Shown here one piece after another: positions 53,065 through 64,000 of a DNA stretch of 64,000 nt. The DNA is taken from the NCBI RefSeq assembly GCF_042100115.1, contig NC_091280.1, positions 62,001 to 126,000 of the forward strand, written 5' to 3'. Positions within the stretch are counted from its first letter, which is position 1; the number at the start of each line of letters is the position of its first letter. This DNA comes from Alternaria dauci. Taxonomy: Eukaryota > Ascomycota > Dothideomycetes > Pleosporales > Pleosporaceae. The notes under the pieces are model-generated. The model did no database searches, was not told where the DNA came from, and was given only the letters and a program-made list of their open reading frames with translations. A program made the position numbers and the translations under genes.

Positions 53065-53575
53065 GTGTATGGGCGTGCTGGTGGGGTGGGGGGAGGCAGG
53101 CAGATGATGTGTGGGCGAGGGGAGCCGATTATCACGACTACTAACGGCGACAAAGACAGGGCAGGCCCGAGTGCTAGAGGGGCATGTCCCTATTAACCAT
53201 TAACCACACCCGTCGTCTGCAATGCCCTTAGCAAATCGTCCGTGTGGATCCGCAGCGGCGGCGCTCAAGAACACGAAGCGCCTGGCCGGGGCGCTGCTCC
53301 CAAAATACCCACCCGCACTAGGCCGCTCCAAAGATAGATGCAGCGTGGCAAATGGCGTCGTCGTCGCTCCCTGCCCACTGCGCTCGCCTAGCGCCCTCAG
53401 CACCGCCATTGGCCCATGCCCCCCCTCGACCACTCCACCCACCTGCACCACCGGTCGGGGCTTCACGCGCGCTTCATCTGCTGCACGCCGCCGAAACATT
53501 TCTGCTGCTTGCTTCACACTGCAACACACACGTGCATCGGCGCTTCTCCGCCCCTCTCCATCGCAACAGCTTCCC
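53065..53575. other. Divergent promoter region, PP1-motif gene/pol iota
   Basis: 511 bp, C-rich toward 53575. No specific element claimed. Confidence 0.45.
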
Positions 53576-56411
53576 ATGAAGAAGGTGAAACGCCAGTCCG
53601 ACGCCGTCATCGTCCACTTTGTTCGTAAGCACCACGCACAGCCTTGACGCCTTGGTCGCCCTAACTCTTGTCTCGTATCGCTCCCAGGACTACGTACGTA
53701 CACCACGTGCGCCCCACGCTTGCGCAATCCAGTAACGCTCTTTTTCTTCCACACAGGACTGCTTCTACGCCAGCGTCTTTGAACATGAGAACCCGGCGCT
53801 GCGCAGCTTGCCACTGGCCGTGCAGCAGAAACAGATTGTCGTCACATGCAACTACGAGGCCCGCCGACGCGTACGAAATCAGACCGTGTCTTGTTTGTCG
53901 CTCTTGCCATGATGACTGAATATCACCACAGGGACTCCGCAAACTGCAGCTGATCACCGAAGCGAAGAAGATCTGTCCCGATGTAGTCATTGTCCTTGGC
54001 GAGGATCTTACTCGTTTCCGCAATGCGTCCAAACTGCTATACTCGTTCCTGCGGTCCTTTTCCTGGAACGAGCGTGTAGAAAGGTTAGGCTTTGATGAGG
54101 TAGGTTTGTCGTCACTTCGATTCCCTTGCCTGTCCGTAGTGCTCGTCGTGTCTCAACACCGCCACTGTCGTCCATTCCATCCTCTCCTAGTCTTTTCCAA
54201 GATTCGCCTTCCCTGCGGTATCCGATCGTCTAAATTTCCTCACCGTCTCTATATACAGTATACAATGATCCAGTGCGCGAGTCATCATGCTGAGTCTCAG
54301 CGACCTAGGTCTTCCTAGACATCACCGACATCATCGACTACAACATCAGCATCCTCAACCCAAACGATCTGCACAACGCCTTCTTCTGTCTCGCAAAGGA
54401 CGATCCTACACGCGGCTTTCTGTACGATGCGACGACGCTGACGGGCCATTTGTATCCCAAGACGGCGAGTTGTAATTTAGGTAAGCGGACATGGCTGTAT
54501 TACGTATACGATGTGGCGTAGTGGGCACATGTTAGTTAAGCTGGATTGGGCGCATTGCAAGGCTGACCGTCTCCTTGCTGAATCCCTGCGGCTGGTGAGA
54601 CGAGTGACTGCGGCTGTGGTGCTGCCACCAACAGTACTGAAGTTGGACGGTGCGAGATGACATTGTGCACAATAGAGGATAGCCGTGCAGTCCAGAGAAC
54701 TAATGCATTTCCAGAAACTTATTCGCTGGGAACCACAGCGCCGAACTTGCTGCATCTGCGGTTGGCGCTAGGCAGTCACTTTGCGCAGTACCTTCGTACC
54801 AAACTCACGCAAGATACGGGGTATACGGCTACCGTTGGTATTTCTACCAATAAGCTTTTGGCCAAGCTGGTAGGCAACACGCATAAGCCTGATGCGCAAA
54901 CCACTCTCGTTCCGTCGTATACTGAGCATGGAGATGTTGGCGTGGATACCGACAACATAGCCACCTTCATCGACGACCACGAAGTCGGTCAGATCCCTGG
55001 CATTGGCTTCAAAATCGCACAGAAACTGCGTGCTCACGTGCTACAACGGCCCGCAGACTTTGACGCCGGCCTTGTGTATGGCGGCACGAAGGAATCTGTG
55101 CTAGTCCGCCATGTAAGAACGTGGCCTGGTATGGGTCCCGAGGCGCTCGAACGCTTACTCGCTGGTCCGGGTGTGCCGCATGGTATTGGTACACGCATCT
55201 GGGGCTTGCTGAATGGATGTGATGACAAGGACGTGGGGCAGGCGCGAGAAGTGCCCCGGCAGATTAGTATCGAGGATAGTTATTTGCGGTTGGATTCGTT
55301 AGAGCAGGTGAGCAAGGAGCTGGCGATGCTGGCGAGGAGGTTGCTGGAGAGGATGTATGTGGATCTTTTGGACGACAACGATGATGATCTCGACGGTCAA
55401 GATCCAGGCGCACATACGTCGAAGTCGGGAAAGCGGTGGCTCGCGCACCCGAAGATGTTACGTCTGTCGACGCGCCCGCGGCCGCCGAGGAATGCGGATG
55501 GAAGTCGTGATAGGTCGTTTGCGCGCATCTCGAAATCGGTGCCTATGCCTGCGTTTGTGTTTAGTCTTAATGGGACGACGACGAGCACCGATGGTATTGG
55601 TGATAAGCTGCTGCGCGAGGCGTTGCTGCCGTTGTTTCGGAAACTGCATCCGGAGAAGCGGGGGTGGGATTTGAGTCTGGTCAATGTTGCGGCAACGAAT
55701 ATGGTGGATGCGGCGAGGGAGAGGGGCGGTGTTGGAAGGGATATTGGGAAGATGTTTAGGAGGCAGGAGGAGGTGCTTGGGCGGTGGAGGGTGGAAGAGG
55801 AGCCGGAGGAGCCGAAGGACGCTCGAGTTGAACGGGAAGGGATGGTGGGGAAAGAGCATGGTTCGTTTGAGCGGGGAGAGGTGATGATGGACGAGGGCGA
55901 TGGGGGGAGTAGGGAAGAAGACTGGGTTGTCGAGGAGCCTGAGGCTCACATCCGGAAAGAAACAGAAGACGATGACGATGGGGAATGGCTGATGGAAGAG
56001 GAGCTTGCTCATACCGAACCACGCTTCCTCATAATGCAGGCGTTGACCCAAACCCAGCAAGAAAATTCCGGCCAAGGCGAACAAATCCTAATGATGCACT
56101 CACCATCCTCAACCCAATCATCAGAAAAAGAACAAGAACAAAAAGACCAAACACCCAACGACCCCTGGCTCACCGAATGGAAACGTCAACTCGCAGAAGA
56201 CAACGCCGTCCTGCAAAGACATGGCTCCGAAGACTTTCCTACAGCGTCGCAAGAAGTCGAGTCTACTGTTGCTGATGCTTGGGTGTCGGAGGAAGAAGAA
56301 GATGGTGATGCGGATATGATGGACGGGGACACGTTTCGGTGCGAGGAGTGTGGTGCGGTTATGCCAATGTTTGCGTTGGGGGCGCATTATCGGTGGCATG
56401 AGGAGATTTAG
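53576..56411 (+). CDS. Y-family DNA polymerase iota
   Basis: Six exons, 53576-53620, 53688-53693, 53757-53870, 53932-54099, 54309-54480 and 54715-56411, giving 733 aa. A translesion polymerase. Motif I is VIVHF + DY + DCFYASVFE: its D-Y comes from the 6-nt second exon, and this Asp is a metal ligand. The second acidic pair is in GFDE|VFLDITD at an exon junction. The palm and fingers continue with VTCNYEARRRGLRKLQLI, and the thumb HhH with VGISTNKLLAKLVGNTHKPD and VGQIPGIGFKIAQKL. The little-finger domain ends near RGWDLSLVNVAATNM. The C-terminal FRCEECGAVMPMFALGAHYR followed by WH is a UBZ-like C2H2 ubiquitin-binding finger. An ATG at 54657 is not the start. Confidence 0.88.
53688..53693 (+). 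other. 6-nt micro-exon of the pol iota gene
   Basis: GACTAC (Asp-Tyr), flanked by CTCCCAG on the left and GTACGT on the right. Introns of 67 nt and 63 nt flank it, each with a plausible branch site (CTAAC; AGTAACG). It restores the D-Y-D motif in frame. Confidence 0.75.
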
Positions 56412-56664
56412 GTGGAGAGTTTACATCTCTGACCCTAGAGTAGCACCAAGCGGTATATGATGAATGCTCGTAGAGGGACTAGAGTTCCATATGCATACTG
56501 ATTGTGCGTATTAATACACACCGCTTGTACGTTACATTTCACATCTCCGTACCTTCCGTCATCGCTATAAGAGCAGAGTACAGATTCTTCGCCTTCAACT
56601 CTGTCAATCTTTCAACTTCAATGTCGTTGTTGTACAGTTTGATACATGCGCTCTCCTACTCCAT

Positions 56665-57463
56665 CTACATCTCCACCCTCGGTCCATTCGCCGGCGCAGA
56701 TGATGACGCATCCGGAATCCTCGCAGCCGTCTGCTCAAGCGGCTCCTTCCTCCTCGGCCTCTTCAGATCCTCCACCGTAATCCCATTCAACCCCACCTTC
56801 GTCAGCCCCATAACCGGCGCATCGCCCTTCTTCACAAACTCATACAACCCCGGCAACTTATTCCCCGCCAGCCTAAACGCATCCCGCACAACCTGCTCGT
56901 GCAAGTCTCCCTGAATCTCAAAAATAATCTTACTCACCGCCACCCTCGCCGTCCACCGATCAAAGCTCCCCTTACCCTTTCCCATGCGCACATCGTTGCC
57001 AGACGTGTACACACCGATGTTCGCAGCAACGCGCATGTACAGCCTGAACTTCATGCCTCGGAGACGCTTGCGGATCGTTTCCTCGGCGATGCGCAGTTGG
57101 TGCGCGGAAATGCGGCGGTCGTGGTCGCGCATGCGCAGGCCGTAGTCGCCCCAGACGACAGTCGTGCCGCGCATGGAGCCGCCTGTGGGCACGCGGCAGC
57201 GCCCTTTGCGTGACTTGCGCGACTCACCGGCTTTGGGGGCGAGGTAGTTGAGGCGGGTGGGGGTGCTGGAGAAGAGGCGGGCGTGGGAGAGAGGACTGGG
57301 TGTGAGGGATTGGGGTTTGGCGAGGCATGTCTGTTGGAGGACTTTGGGGTATTAGCGGAGGCGGGGAGGGAGATGTAGATGTCGTACGTGTTGGCCGCGG
57401 TGCGGAGATGTAGAGGCGGCTGAATTGAGCCAGCAGGCTTTGGGATATCCTTGGTGGCGGCAT
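56665..57463 (-). CDS. mrpl16: Mitochondrial large-subunit ribosomal protein L16
   Basis: Two exons, 57388-57463 and 56665-57341, giving 250 aa. The junction (GTACGA...CCAAAG, 46 nt) is the only one I found that keeps frame, and it uses an AAG acceptor, so it is provisional. The L16 core is clear: SRKSRKGRCRVPTGGSMRGT, GDYGLRMRDHDRRISAHQL, GMKFRLYMRVAANIGVYTSG and MGKGKGSFDRWTARVAVSKI. The first exon is Arg/Ser-rich as in a mitochondrial targeting peptide. The C-terminal tail is Pro/Ala-rich. Divergent with RFC1 across 281 bp. Confidence 0.82.
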
Positions 57464-57724
57464 GGCGTTATGATGTGATGTTGGACTCGTAGTGCTCGGT
57501 CACTTTGGTGTTGAAGTTCTGATGCCAAGATCTGGGTGTGGCTGCTGTGGCGCATGCGGGGTGTGGCGTCGATGCGCCTGCCTAATTGCCTAATGACCGC
57601 GCGAAGTCGCGTCGTGCACGTCAACGGCGCCTGGCGTTCATCAATCCACCCAAACCCCATTCTCACCCATTGTTGGGCCCGACAACTGTCTGCGAACGCG
57701 ACACAGATTCCGATACTGAACTGT

Positions 57725-57730
57725 ACGCGT
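57725..57730 (+). promoter_or_regulatory. MluI cell-cycle box (ACGCGT) upstream of RFC1
   Basis: ACGCGT lies 14 bp before the RFC1 ATG, with a further AACGCGAC about 30 bp upstream. In yeasts MBF acts through ACGCGT on S-phase replication genes. Function here is inferred. Confidence 0.45.
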
Positions 57731-57744
57731 TTTGTGTCTGAAAG

Positions 57745-60700
57745 ATGCCGGCCGACATTCGCAGCTTCTTTGGCGGCGGACCCCCAAAGGGCAGCCAGGA
57801 CGCAAAGAAGAAGGATGAGCCTGCGCCGAAAAAGGCCGCACCCAAGAAGAAGGGACGCGCAAGTCGGGTCGTAGAAGACTCTGACGATGAGGATGAGGAG
57901 GACGCGAAGTAGACAACCCTTTACTGTCTTGTGACGTCAAACTGACAATACGTAGACCCAAGAAGACCACGCCAAAGAAGCCAGCCGCGAAGAAATTCAA
58001 GCGCGAACCGACCCCAGAACCCGTACTCGAGGAGACGACCACATCCGATTTCTTTGCCAGCTCAAACAAGCCCAAGCGAACCGAGCCGGTCAAGAAAGCT
58101 GCGGCCGAGCCGGCCACAACACCAAAGAAGGCGCCCGCAAAGGCAAACGGGAAAGCATCCAAGGCGGCTGCTCCGTCATCCAATGCAAAAACATCTGGTC
58201 GCGCAAAGAAGCCTGTCACGTCCTATGCCGAGCGGGACGACGAAGACGAGTTCCCAGACGATGACCTAGACGACGCAGACGACATCTTCGAAGACAACAT
58301 CAAGGGCAAGGGAAAGGACGATTACAAGGAAGAGCCGGAGAGCGACGACGATGTGCCTGTGCAATTGCCACATCGCGGAACACCGAAAGTGCCCGCTAAG
58401 CAGCAAAAGACGATCAAAGACGAAGACGAAGACGATTTCGATCCCGAAGACGAGGATGTCGACATGAAGGATATTGATGCGGAGGATGACTTTATTGAGC
58501 CTGACGAAGATGAGCATGCGGTCAAGAGTAAGCCAAAGAAGACGTCGAATGCAGGCAAGAAGCGGAAGTCACCCGTGTCAGATGAGGAAGAGGAGGACGA
58601 GGAGGACGAAAAGCCGAAGAAGAAAGCACCGAAGAAAGCCGCTCCAGCGAAATCGCCGGCGAAGAAGAAGGCAAAGAAGGAGGATGTTGAAGACAGCGCA
58701 GACATCCAGGCCATCTACGACAGCATTCCTACCGTGCGTGCACCTACACCGCCACCCAAAGATGAAAACTCCAAATTTAATTGGCAGGCAAACGCGGGCC
58801 GCAGCGATGCTGCGCCTACCGGGGGGTCATCTGGCGACATGCCACAGGGCTCAGATACATGTCTTGCAGGTCTTACGTTTGTGTTTACTGGCGTGTTGCA
58901 GCGATGGGGTCGGACAGAAGCACAAGAGCTGGTCAAGCGACACGGCGGAAAGGTCACTGGTGCTCCAAGCAAGAAGACCAGCTATGTTGTACTAGGCACA
59001 GATGCTGGTCCTAGCAAACTGCAGAAGATTCGAGACATGAACATCAAGACAATCGACGAAGATGGACTGACACAGCTCATTGAGAAACTGACGGCAGCTG
59101 GCAACAAGGGCGACAGCAAGGCTCAAGCAGAGTATGCTGAGAAGCAGCGCAAAGAGCAGGAGAAGATTGAAAAGCAAGCTGCCGAGCTCGAACAGGAAGA
59201 GAGGAAGCGTCAAAAAGAGCAGGCGGCGGCAGCTGCAGCGGCCAGCAAGAAATCGGGTTCGGCAGTCCCAGCTGCTGCTCCCAGTGCGGGTCCTGCTGTC
59301 GACTCGCGATTATGGACCACCAAGTATGCGCCCACATCACTCTCTCAGATATGCGGCAACAAAGCAACAGTCGAGAAGATACAACGCTGGCTGCAGGCCT
59401 TCCCGAAGAACCTCAAGACTGGTTTCAAGTTAGCGGGTAAAGATGGTAGTGGTGTGTTCCGCGCCATCATCCTGCATGGTCCACCTGGTATCGGCAAAAC
59501 TACTGCAGCGCATCTTGTCGCAAAGCTCGAGGGATACGACATTGTTGAGAGGAACGCCAGTGATACCCGAAGTAAGAAGCTGATCGAGGATGGTTTACGT
59601 GGCGTCCTCAGCACCAACTCACTCCACGGATACTTTGCTGGAGACGGAAAGCAGGTTGAAGGATCAAAGAAGAAGCTCGTTCTCATCATGGACGAGGTCG
59701 ACGGCATGTCTGCGGGTGACCGCGGCGGTGTTGGTGCGCTCGCAGCCGTCTGCAAGAAGACGGAGATTCCCATGATCCTCATCTGCAACGACAGGAAGCT
59801 GCCGAAGATGAAGCCGTTCGATTACGTTACCTATGACCTGCCCTTCCGACGTCCCACTGTCGACCAGGTACGGTCGCGCGTCATGACTATTGCCTACCGA
59901 GAAGGCTTGAAGCTGCCTCCGACTGTTGTTAATGCACTCATCGAAGGCAGTCATTCCGATATTCGCCAGGTTGTCAACATGATTTCTACCGCCAAACTCG
60001 ACCAGGAAGCCATGGATTTCGATAAGGGCAAGACCATGTCCAAGAACTGGGAGAAGCATGTTATCCTGAAGCCGTGGGATATCACACAGAAGATTCTTGG
60101 CGGCGGCATGTTTGCCTCGAGCAGCAAAGCCACGCTGAACGAGAAGATTGAACTCTACTTCAACGACCATGAGTTTAGTCCGTTGATGCTGCAGGAGAAT
60201 TACCTCGGCACGAATCCTATTCTTTCCGGGCAGTACGGAGGCAAAGAGAAGAATCTGAAGAATCTTGAGCTGGTATCGCAAGCCGCAGATAGTATCAGCG
60301 ACGGTGATCTTGTCGATCGGATGATCCACGGCTCTCAGCAACAATGGAGTCTAATGCCTACCCACGCAGTCTTCAGCTTTGTCCGCCCCGCCAGTTTCGT
60401 CTCTGGTAGCACAGCCGGAAACGGGACGCGATTTACTTCGTGGCTAGGCAAGAACAGTACTACCAACAAACTCAGTCGCATGATCAAGGAGATCCAAGCA
60501 CATATGCGGTTGCGCTCTTCTGGCGACCGCCACGAAGTCCGGCAGCAGTATGTCCCGCTTCTCTGGCACGACTTGGTAAACAAGCTGCAGAAGGAAGGAA
60601 AGGAAGCTGTTTCCGAGGTCATCGAGCTGATGGATAGCTACTACCTTACTAAAGACGACTTTGACGCGATTATGGAGTTGGGAGTTGGGCCGATGGATCA

Positions 60701-61155
60701 GGAGAAGGTCAAGATTGATAGCCAGACCAAGGCTACCTTTACACGACTGTGAGTTCCTTCTTAACCGCATTTACTTACTTGTGCGACCATTATACTGACG
60801 GTGTCATAGGTATAATCAACAATCCCACCCTCTCCCCTTCATGAAGGCATCATCCGTCACGGCGCCGAAAGGCAAACAAGCAAAGGAGAAACCAGATCTC
60901 GAGGAGGCGATTGACGAGAGTGATGATGGAGAGGTTATCGAGGAGGCCCAGGACGAAGAAGAGGATGTTGATCTGAGCAAGGACAAGTATGTCAAACAGC
61001 CCAAGAAGAAGGCGGCGCCTAAGAAGGCGGCGGCGAAGAAGGGAGGGAAGAAGAAGAAGGATGACGATGACGATGTGGAGGATGACGAGGATGAAGATGT
61101 TAAGCCGAAGGGCAAGGCCAAGGCCAAGGCTGCGCCCAAGGGGAAGAAGAAGTGA
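57745..61155 (+). CDS. rfc1: Replication factor C large subunit
   Basis: Three exons, 57745-57908, 57956-60748 and 60810-61155 (phases 2, 2), giving 1100 aa. It loads PCNA at primer ends. It starts with a PIP-box-like DIRSFFGG. An acidic/Lys-rich region extends to about residue 345. A BRCT domain lies at about 355-435 (LTFVFTGVLQRWGRTEAQEL, KTSYVVLGTDAGPSK). The AAA+ module has RLWTTKYAPTSLSQICGNK, Walker A GPPGIGKTT near 563 and Walker B LIMDEVD near 634. Sensor and collar regions follow (SHSDIRQVVNMIST, FSPLMLQENYLGTNP). The last exon adds YNQQSHPLPFMKAS and a Lys/Asp-rich tail. All functional motifs intact. Confidence 0.95.
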
Positions 61156-61690
61156 GATACGCACGAGGTGACGGGGAGGGGCTTGAGCGTGTCGGCGTAT
61201 GAGCGGTGTACAACATGGCTATGGGTGGGTTGTTTTAAGGTGAATGGGTATACTAGGCGTGTCTACAGGGGGATTGTGCTTAGTGTATGCATGTGTAATT
61301 CTGTATATTAAATTCGCCCCAAACTACGACGCTCATTAGCGTACGTGGTTTAGTTTCTGTTTCGGACCTCGAGGCTTTAGGTAGTTGCTCTTGTCTAGTA
61401 GAATATTACGCCCTGCATACACGACGCCGTGTTTGTAGTCCAATAGCATTTTAGCCGATAGATGTATGCTCCGATGGAAGGATTCGCCCAGGCTTGTGGT
61501 TAATTAACCAAGATACAAGCGCATCCAGCTTGTGTGGATATAAAGTCAAGCTCTGGGTGTTTTCTTCCATTGTAAATCTCCCTTCGTGCTCTACAAACAT
61601 TCACCCTTACCATCTACCTACTCCCGTCTCACCAACCACTCAGACCCTCCTACAACTCTAACAACCTACCTCTAATCCTTACCCACCACC
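61156..61690. other. Intergenic
   Basis: 3' flank of RFC1 and promoter of the small secreted protein gene; the last 120 nt before 61691 are C/T-rich. Confidence 0.5.
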
Positions 61691-61984
61691 ATGCACCTCT
61701 CCCTCCCCACCACGCTCCTCATCCTCATCCCCACCCTCGCCGCCGCCGCCCGCCTTGGCGGCATCGACATGAACCGCGCGTGCAGGGACCAGTACGGGGG
61801 CAGCTGGACGGCGTACGTATCGCTCCAGGGCGGCGGGTGCAATGCATGGCGGTGTGCGTATATCGGGGGCGAAGCGACGCCGCGCAGTATCGATACGCCG
61901 CGGGCGTGTGTGAATCAGTATGGGGGTGGGGCGTATGCGTCGTGTAACGGTGGGGAGTATGATTGGAGTTGTTTCAGGGATTAG
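61691..61984 (+). CDS. Small secreted Cys-rich protein with duplicated CRxxYG-type unit
   Basis: Single exon, 97 aa. The signal peptide is MHLSLPTTLLILIPTLAAAA. The mature 77 residues consist of two related units: GIDMNRACRDQYGGSWTAYV followed by a Cys and NAWRC, and SIDTPRACVNQYGGGAYASC followed by YDWSC. Each has the pattern ID-x2-RAC-x2-QYGG...C...W-x-C, six Cys in all, enough for three disulfides. Such YG-containing Cys motifs occur in secreted proteins of plant-associated fungi. A candidate effector or surface protein; no enzyme motif. Confidence 0.75.
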   Translation: MHLSLPTTLLILIPTLAAAARLGGIDMNRACRDQYGGSWTAYVSLQGGGCNAWRCAYIGGEATPRSIDTPRACVNQYGGGAYASCNGGEYDWSCFRD

Positions 61985-62458
61985 GGAGGGTGAGGGTTTG
62001 ATGCTGGGAAGGCGCTGGGGTTAGTAAGGGGGATGTTGAAATAGAGATGTTGCGCGACGTCGGTCTGTCTTGGTAGACGGCATGGTCCGTGCACTAGTGA
62101 AAGTGTCATGACAGGGCGCTTGGCTGTGTCCGGTAAAGTGCCGCCCCGCCATTCTGCCCTGCAGCTGCCGTGGCCGCGCGACGTCAACGATGCAGTCTGT
62201 GCAGACGGAATTCAAGCTTTTGCCCACTCTCTTTTCCATATCCACTCAGCACTCGCTTCCCTGACGTTGATATTCTGCTCATCCGTACCCCGCACGCGAG
62301 ACAGCGTCGTCGTCATTCGCCTTAGTCACCGCCAATCCAGCGCTTGTGCATCGGTCCAGGCACGGCTTGTGATCTGACAGTCAGCCTGGTCCCCGCTTCC
62401 CGTCTCCACTGTTTGCACCCACACTACACACGATCAGCGCTACGCTCACGTTTCAACC
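61985..62458. other. Intergenic
   Basis: Between the secreted-protein gene and the DUF4050-like gene; nothing specific. Confidence 0.45.
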
Positions 62459-63337
62459 ATGGAGAACAACCTTCCCGCCGCCCGCGCATCCCGCCGCCAC
62501 CTCGAGGAGCGCCTCCGCAACGACTGGGAGTACCCCGACGTGCCCGCCGCATGGTCCGCGTCCGACGAGGAAGTGCGCGACGCTGCTGATTTCCGCCAGC
62601 GCTACTACGGCGAGTCTGAATCTGGCGACTCGGGTCAAGAAGACGAGGGCACCGGGCCCTACAGATTCGACAACCCAGACAGCATCGGCGATGCGGTCGC
62701 CAGCACCAGAGAGGCGCGCAGGCGGCGTCGCAGAGAGCGGCTGGAGCGCGAGATGAAAGACAACGAGGGCCTGAGAATCTGGGTCCAACGACGCGATGTC
62801 TGGACCGGCGCAGCGAGCGTCAAGAAGTATGGCACCAACCGCCAGCGCCACGCGAACCGCCCGTCGTCTGCGGCGGGCTACTCGTCCGAAGAGCACGCCG
62901 CCACTCCCACGGGCTCAGAAGCGCATTCCATCACCAGCAGCGCTACGCCCGACACGTTTGACCTCGTCCCCGTCGCTGCACCGCTTCTCGCCGATAACCC
63001 GATCCGCGCTTCCATCACGCCAAAAGCCTACAAGGACATTTTCCAGAAAATTGTGGTCTCGTCGCGCACGCCCTCTGTCCCTATCAATCTCGCGGATATG
63101 ACCAAGGCGCTGGTGCAGGGCTGGAAGGACACGGATGAATGGCCACCGCGCGTCGGAGTGCCCGATCCTCTTGCTGGTAAGAAGCGTTCTGTCACTGGCG
63201 CGGCGTCGAATGGACACCAGGGTGGCTTTATTGCGCGACATCCTCATCTTGAAAAGGGCGTGGATGGGATGAAACGCATCTTGCATCTTAGTGGGCATCA
63301 TGAGCATGGGCATGGAGAGAGTAGGGCTGAGGGATGA
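62459..63337 (+). CDS. Gag1-like clamp domain protein (DUF4050 type)
   Basis: Single exon, 292 aa, with an ACCATGG start. The N-terminus is charged and helical (ASRRHLEERLRNDWEYPDVP), followed by an Arg-rich helix (EARRRRRRERLEREMKDNEG). The family-like core is LRIWVQRRDVWTGA, then after a Ser/Thr-rich spacer ITPKAYKDIFQKIVVSSRTP, SVPINLADMTKALVQGWK and DEWPPR, which I recognise as the DUF4050/Gag1-like clamp block. The tail is His/Gly-rich (GHHEHGHGESR). The molecular role is not known to me with confidence. Confidence 0.7.
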   Translation: MENNLPAARASRRHLEERLRNDWEYPDVPAAWSASDEEVRDAADFRQRYYGESESGDSGQEDEGTGPYRFDNPDSIGDAVASTREARRRRRRERLEREMKDNEGLRIWVQRRDVWTGAASVKKYGTNRQRHANRPSSAAGYSSEEHAATPTGSEAHSITSSATPDTFDLVPVAAPLLADNPIRASITPKAYKDIFQKIVVSSRTPSVPINLADMTKALVQGWKDTDEWPPRVGVPDPLAGKKRSVTGAASNGHQGGFIARHPHLEKGVDGMKRILHLSGHHEHGHGESRAEG

Positions 63338-64000
63338 GGAATGCCACGTTGTATTTTTTTTTTTTTTTTTTGCGTGGACAGAAGTCAGTGTTTGTTTAAA
63401 CAACGCTGATGCATTCCATCAACAGGCAATTTCCTCTTTCATACGCCTCCGCATCCTCCTCCGCCTCCTTTTACCGGGCTTCGTCACGACGGAGATCATG
63501 GAGTGGCGCCTGTGTCTGCGCCTGCGACTGCGCCGCGCAATAGTGTGGATTTACTCCGTGCTTCGGCCCTGCAGCGCGTCGCTGCGGATCATACGACGAG
63601 CAGCCAGTGTTGGTCGACTGGGTAGGGACATGATGATGATGCACTTGCGCCAGTCTTAGTATGCGCGTGGATAGATTCTTGGGGCGCGTGTAAAGGACAG
63701 CTTATGCTGACATTTTGCGTCAGTATCTTTTGTTCACGGCTGTGGGATGCGATGGGGAAAGTGCTGCGTGGGGGAGTACGAGGGCCGTTGATGCTTTTGG
63801 TTTTTGTGCTGGAGCCTTGTGCGGTTTGGCGGTGGAAGTGGGGACTGTGAATTGAGATGTGCGGACTTGGAGATGATGGTTGGGGGATATTGCTCTTTCG
63901 TAAAGGCATCAAATATCTAGTCCACGTTCAAAATCGTGGAGACACACAGTTCGGAAACTAGTCATTGAATCCCGCAGCACAAAACAAACTTTGATCGTAC
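63338..64000. other. 3' flank and window end
   Basis: Contains a run of 18 T at 63354-63371 just after the DUF4050 gene. No supported gene to the edge. Confidence 0.5.

Noticed and set aside
54657..56411. Long ORF starting at ATG 54657 as the complete polymerase gene
   Set aside because: The catalytic palm motifs lie in five upstream exons that join it in frame; the first ~20 residues of this ORF are intron sequence before the CCAG acceptor at 54714.
1..64000. CRISPR arrays, rRNA genes, intact transposons
   Set aside because: No regularly spaced direct repeats, no rRNA-like conserved blocks, and no transposase, reverse transcriptase or integrase motifs in any frame I read.

Overview
This window is nuclear DNA of a filamentous ascomycete, most likely a Dothideomycete of the order Pleosporales. 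The reasons are short GT-AG introns (about 40-90 nt), a HET-domain gene, a fungal rhodopsin-domain membrane protein, a Cnl2/NKP2 kinetochore gene, several small secreted cysteine-containing proteins, and core genes that belong to a fungus (EAF3, RFC1, DPL1, NRK). The placement rests on gene content only. I find no prokaryotic, CRISPR, rRNA or convincing tRNA feature.

Left part (1-20.6 kb): a HET-domain gene running off the left edge and broken by a 1-nt frameshift; a nucleotidyltransferase-like orphan; an IFI6-type small membrane protein; an RCC1-like protein; a rhodopsin-domain protein; a serine/proline-rich orphan; an intramembrane signal peptide peptidase; a 31-residue zinc-finger ORF; a SET-domain protein; an arginine-rich protein with two UHM-ligand-like motifs; and a single-pass surface protein.

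Accessory stretch (about 20.6-31 kb): sparse and locally AT-rich. It holds a small secreted protein, a cytochrome P450 with two in-frame nonsense codons, an alpha/beta hydrolase cut short by a TAG after which homologous-looking sequence continues in frame, and an intact BAHD-type acyltransferase. Two single-pass membrane microproteins of the same design lie just beyond. Tandem and inverted repeats sit between these genes. It looks like a partly decayed specialised-metabolism locus.

Right part (32-64 kb): mostly conserved genes. They are an INO4-like bHLH factor, a secreted GH5-like protein whose usual acid/base Glu reads Gln, Cnl2, EAF3/MRG15, nicotinamide riboside kinase, an ARMH3/DUF1741 protein, sphingosine-phosphate lyase, an orphan with a C-terminal membrane helix, a 3.6 kb repeat-bearing intergenic block, a protein with a PP1-docking motif, DNA polymerase iota, mitochondrial L16, RFC1, a two-repeat secreted Cys-rich protein and a Gag1-like/DUF4050 protein. 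Divergent pairs with short shared promoters (Cnl2/EAF3, NRK/ARMH3, DPL1/orphan, L16/RFC1) are a recurring layout.

The most striking structural point is in the polymerase iota gene. The catalytic Asp of the first Y-family motif (D-Y-D) appears to be encoded by a 6-nt micro-exon. Exon boundaries were worked out by hand from reading frame, splice consensus and family motifs; where two sites fit equally well, the entry says so.
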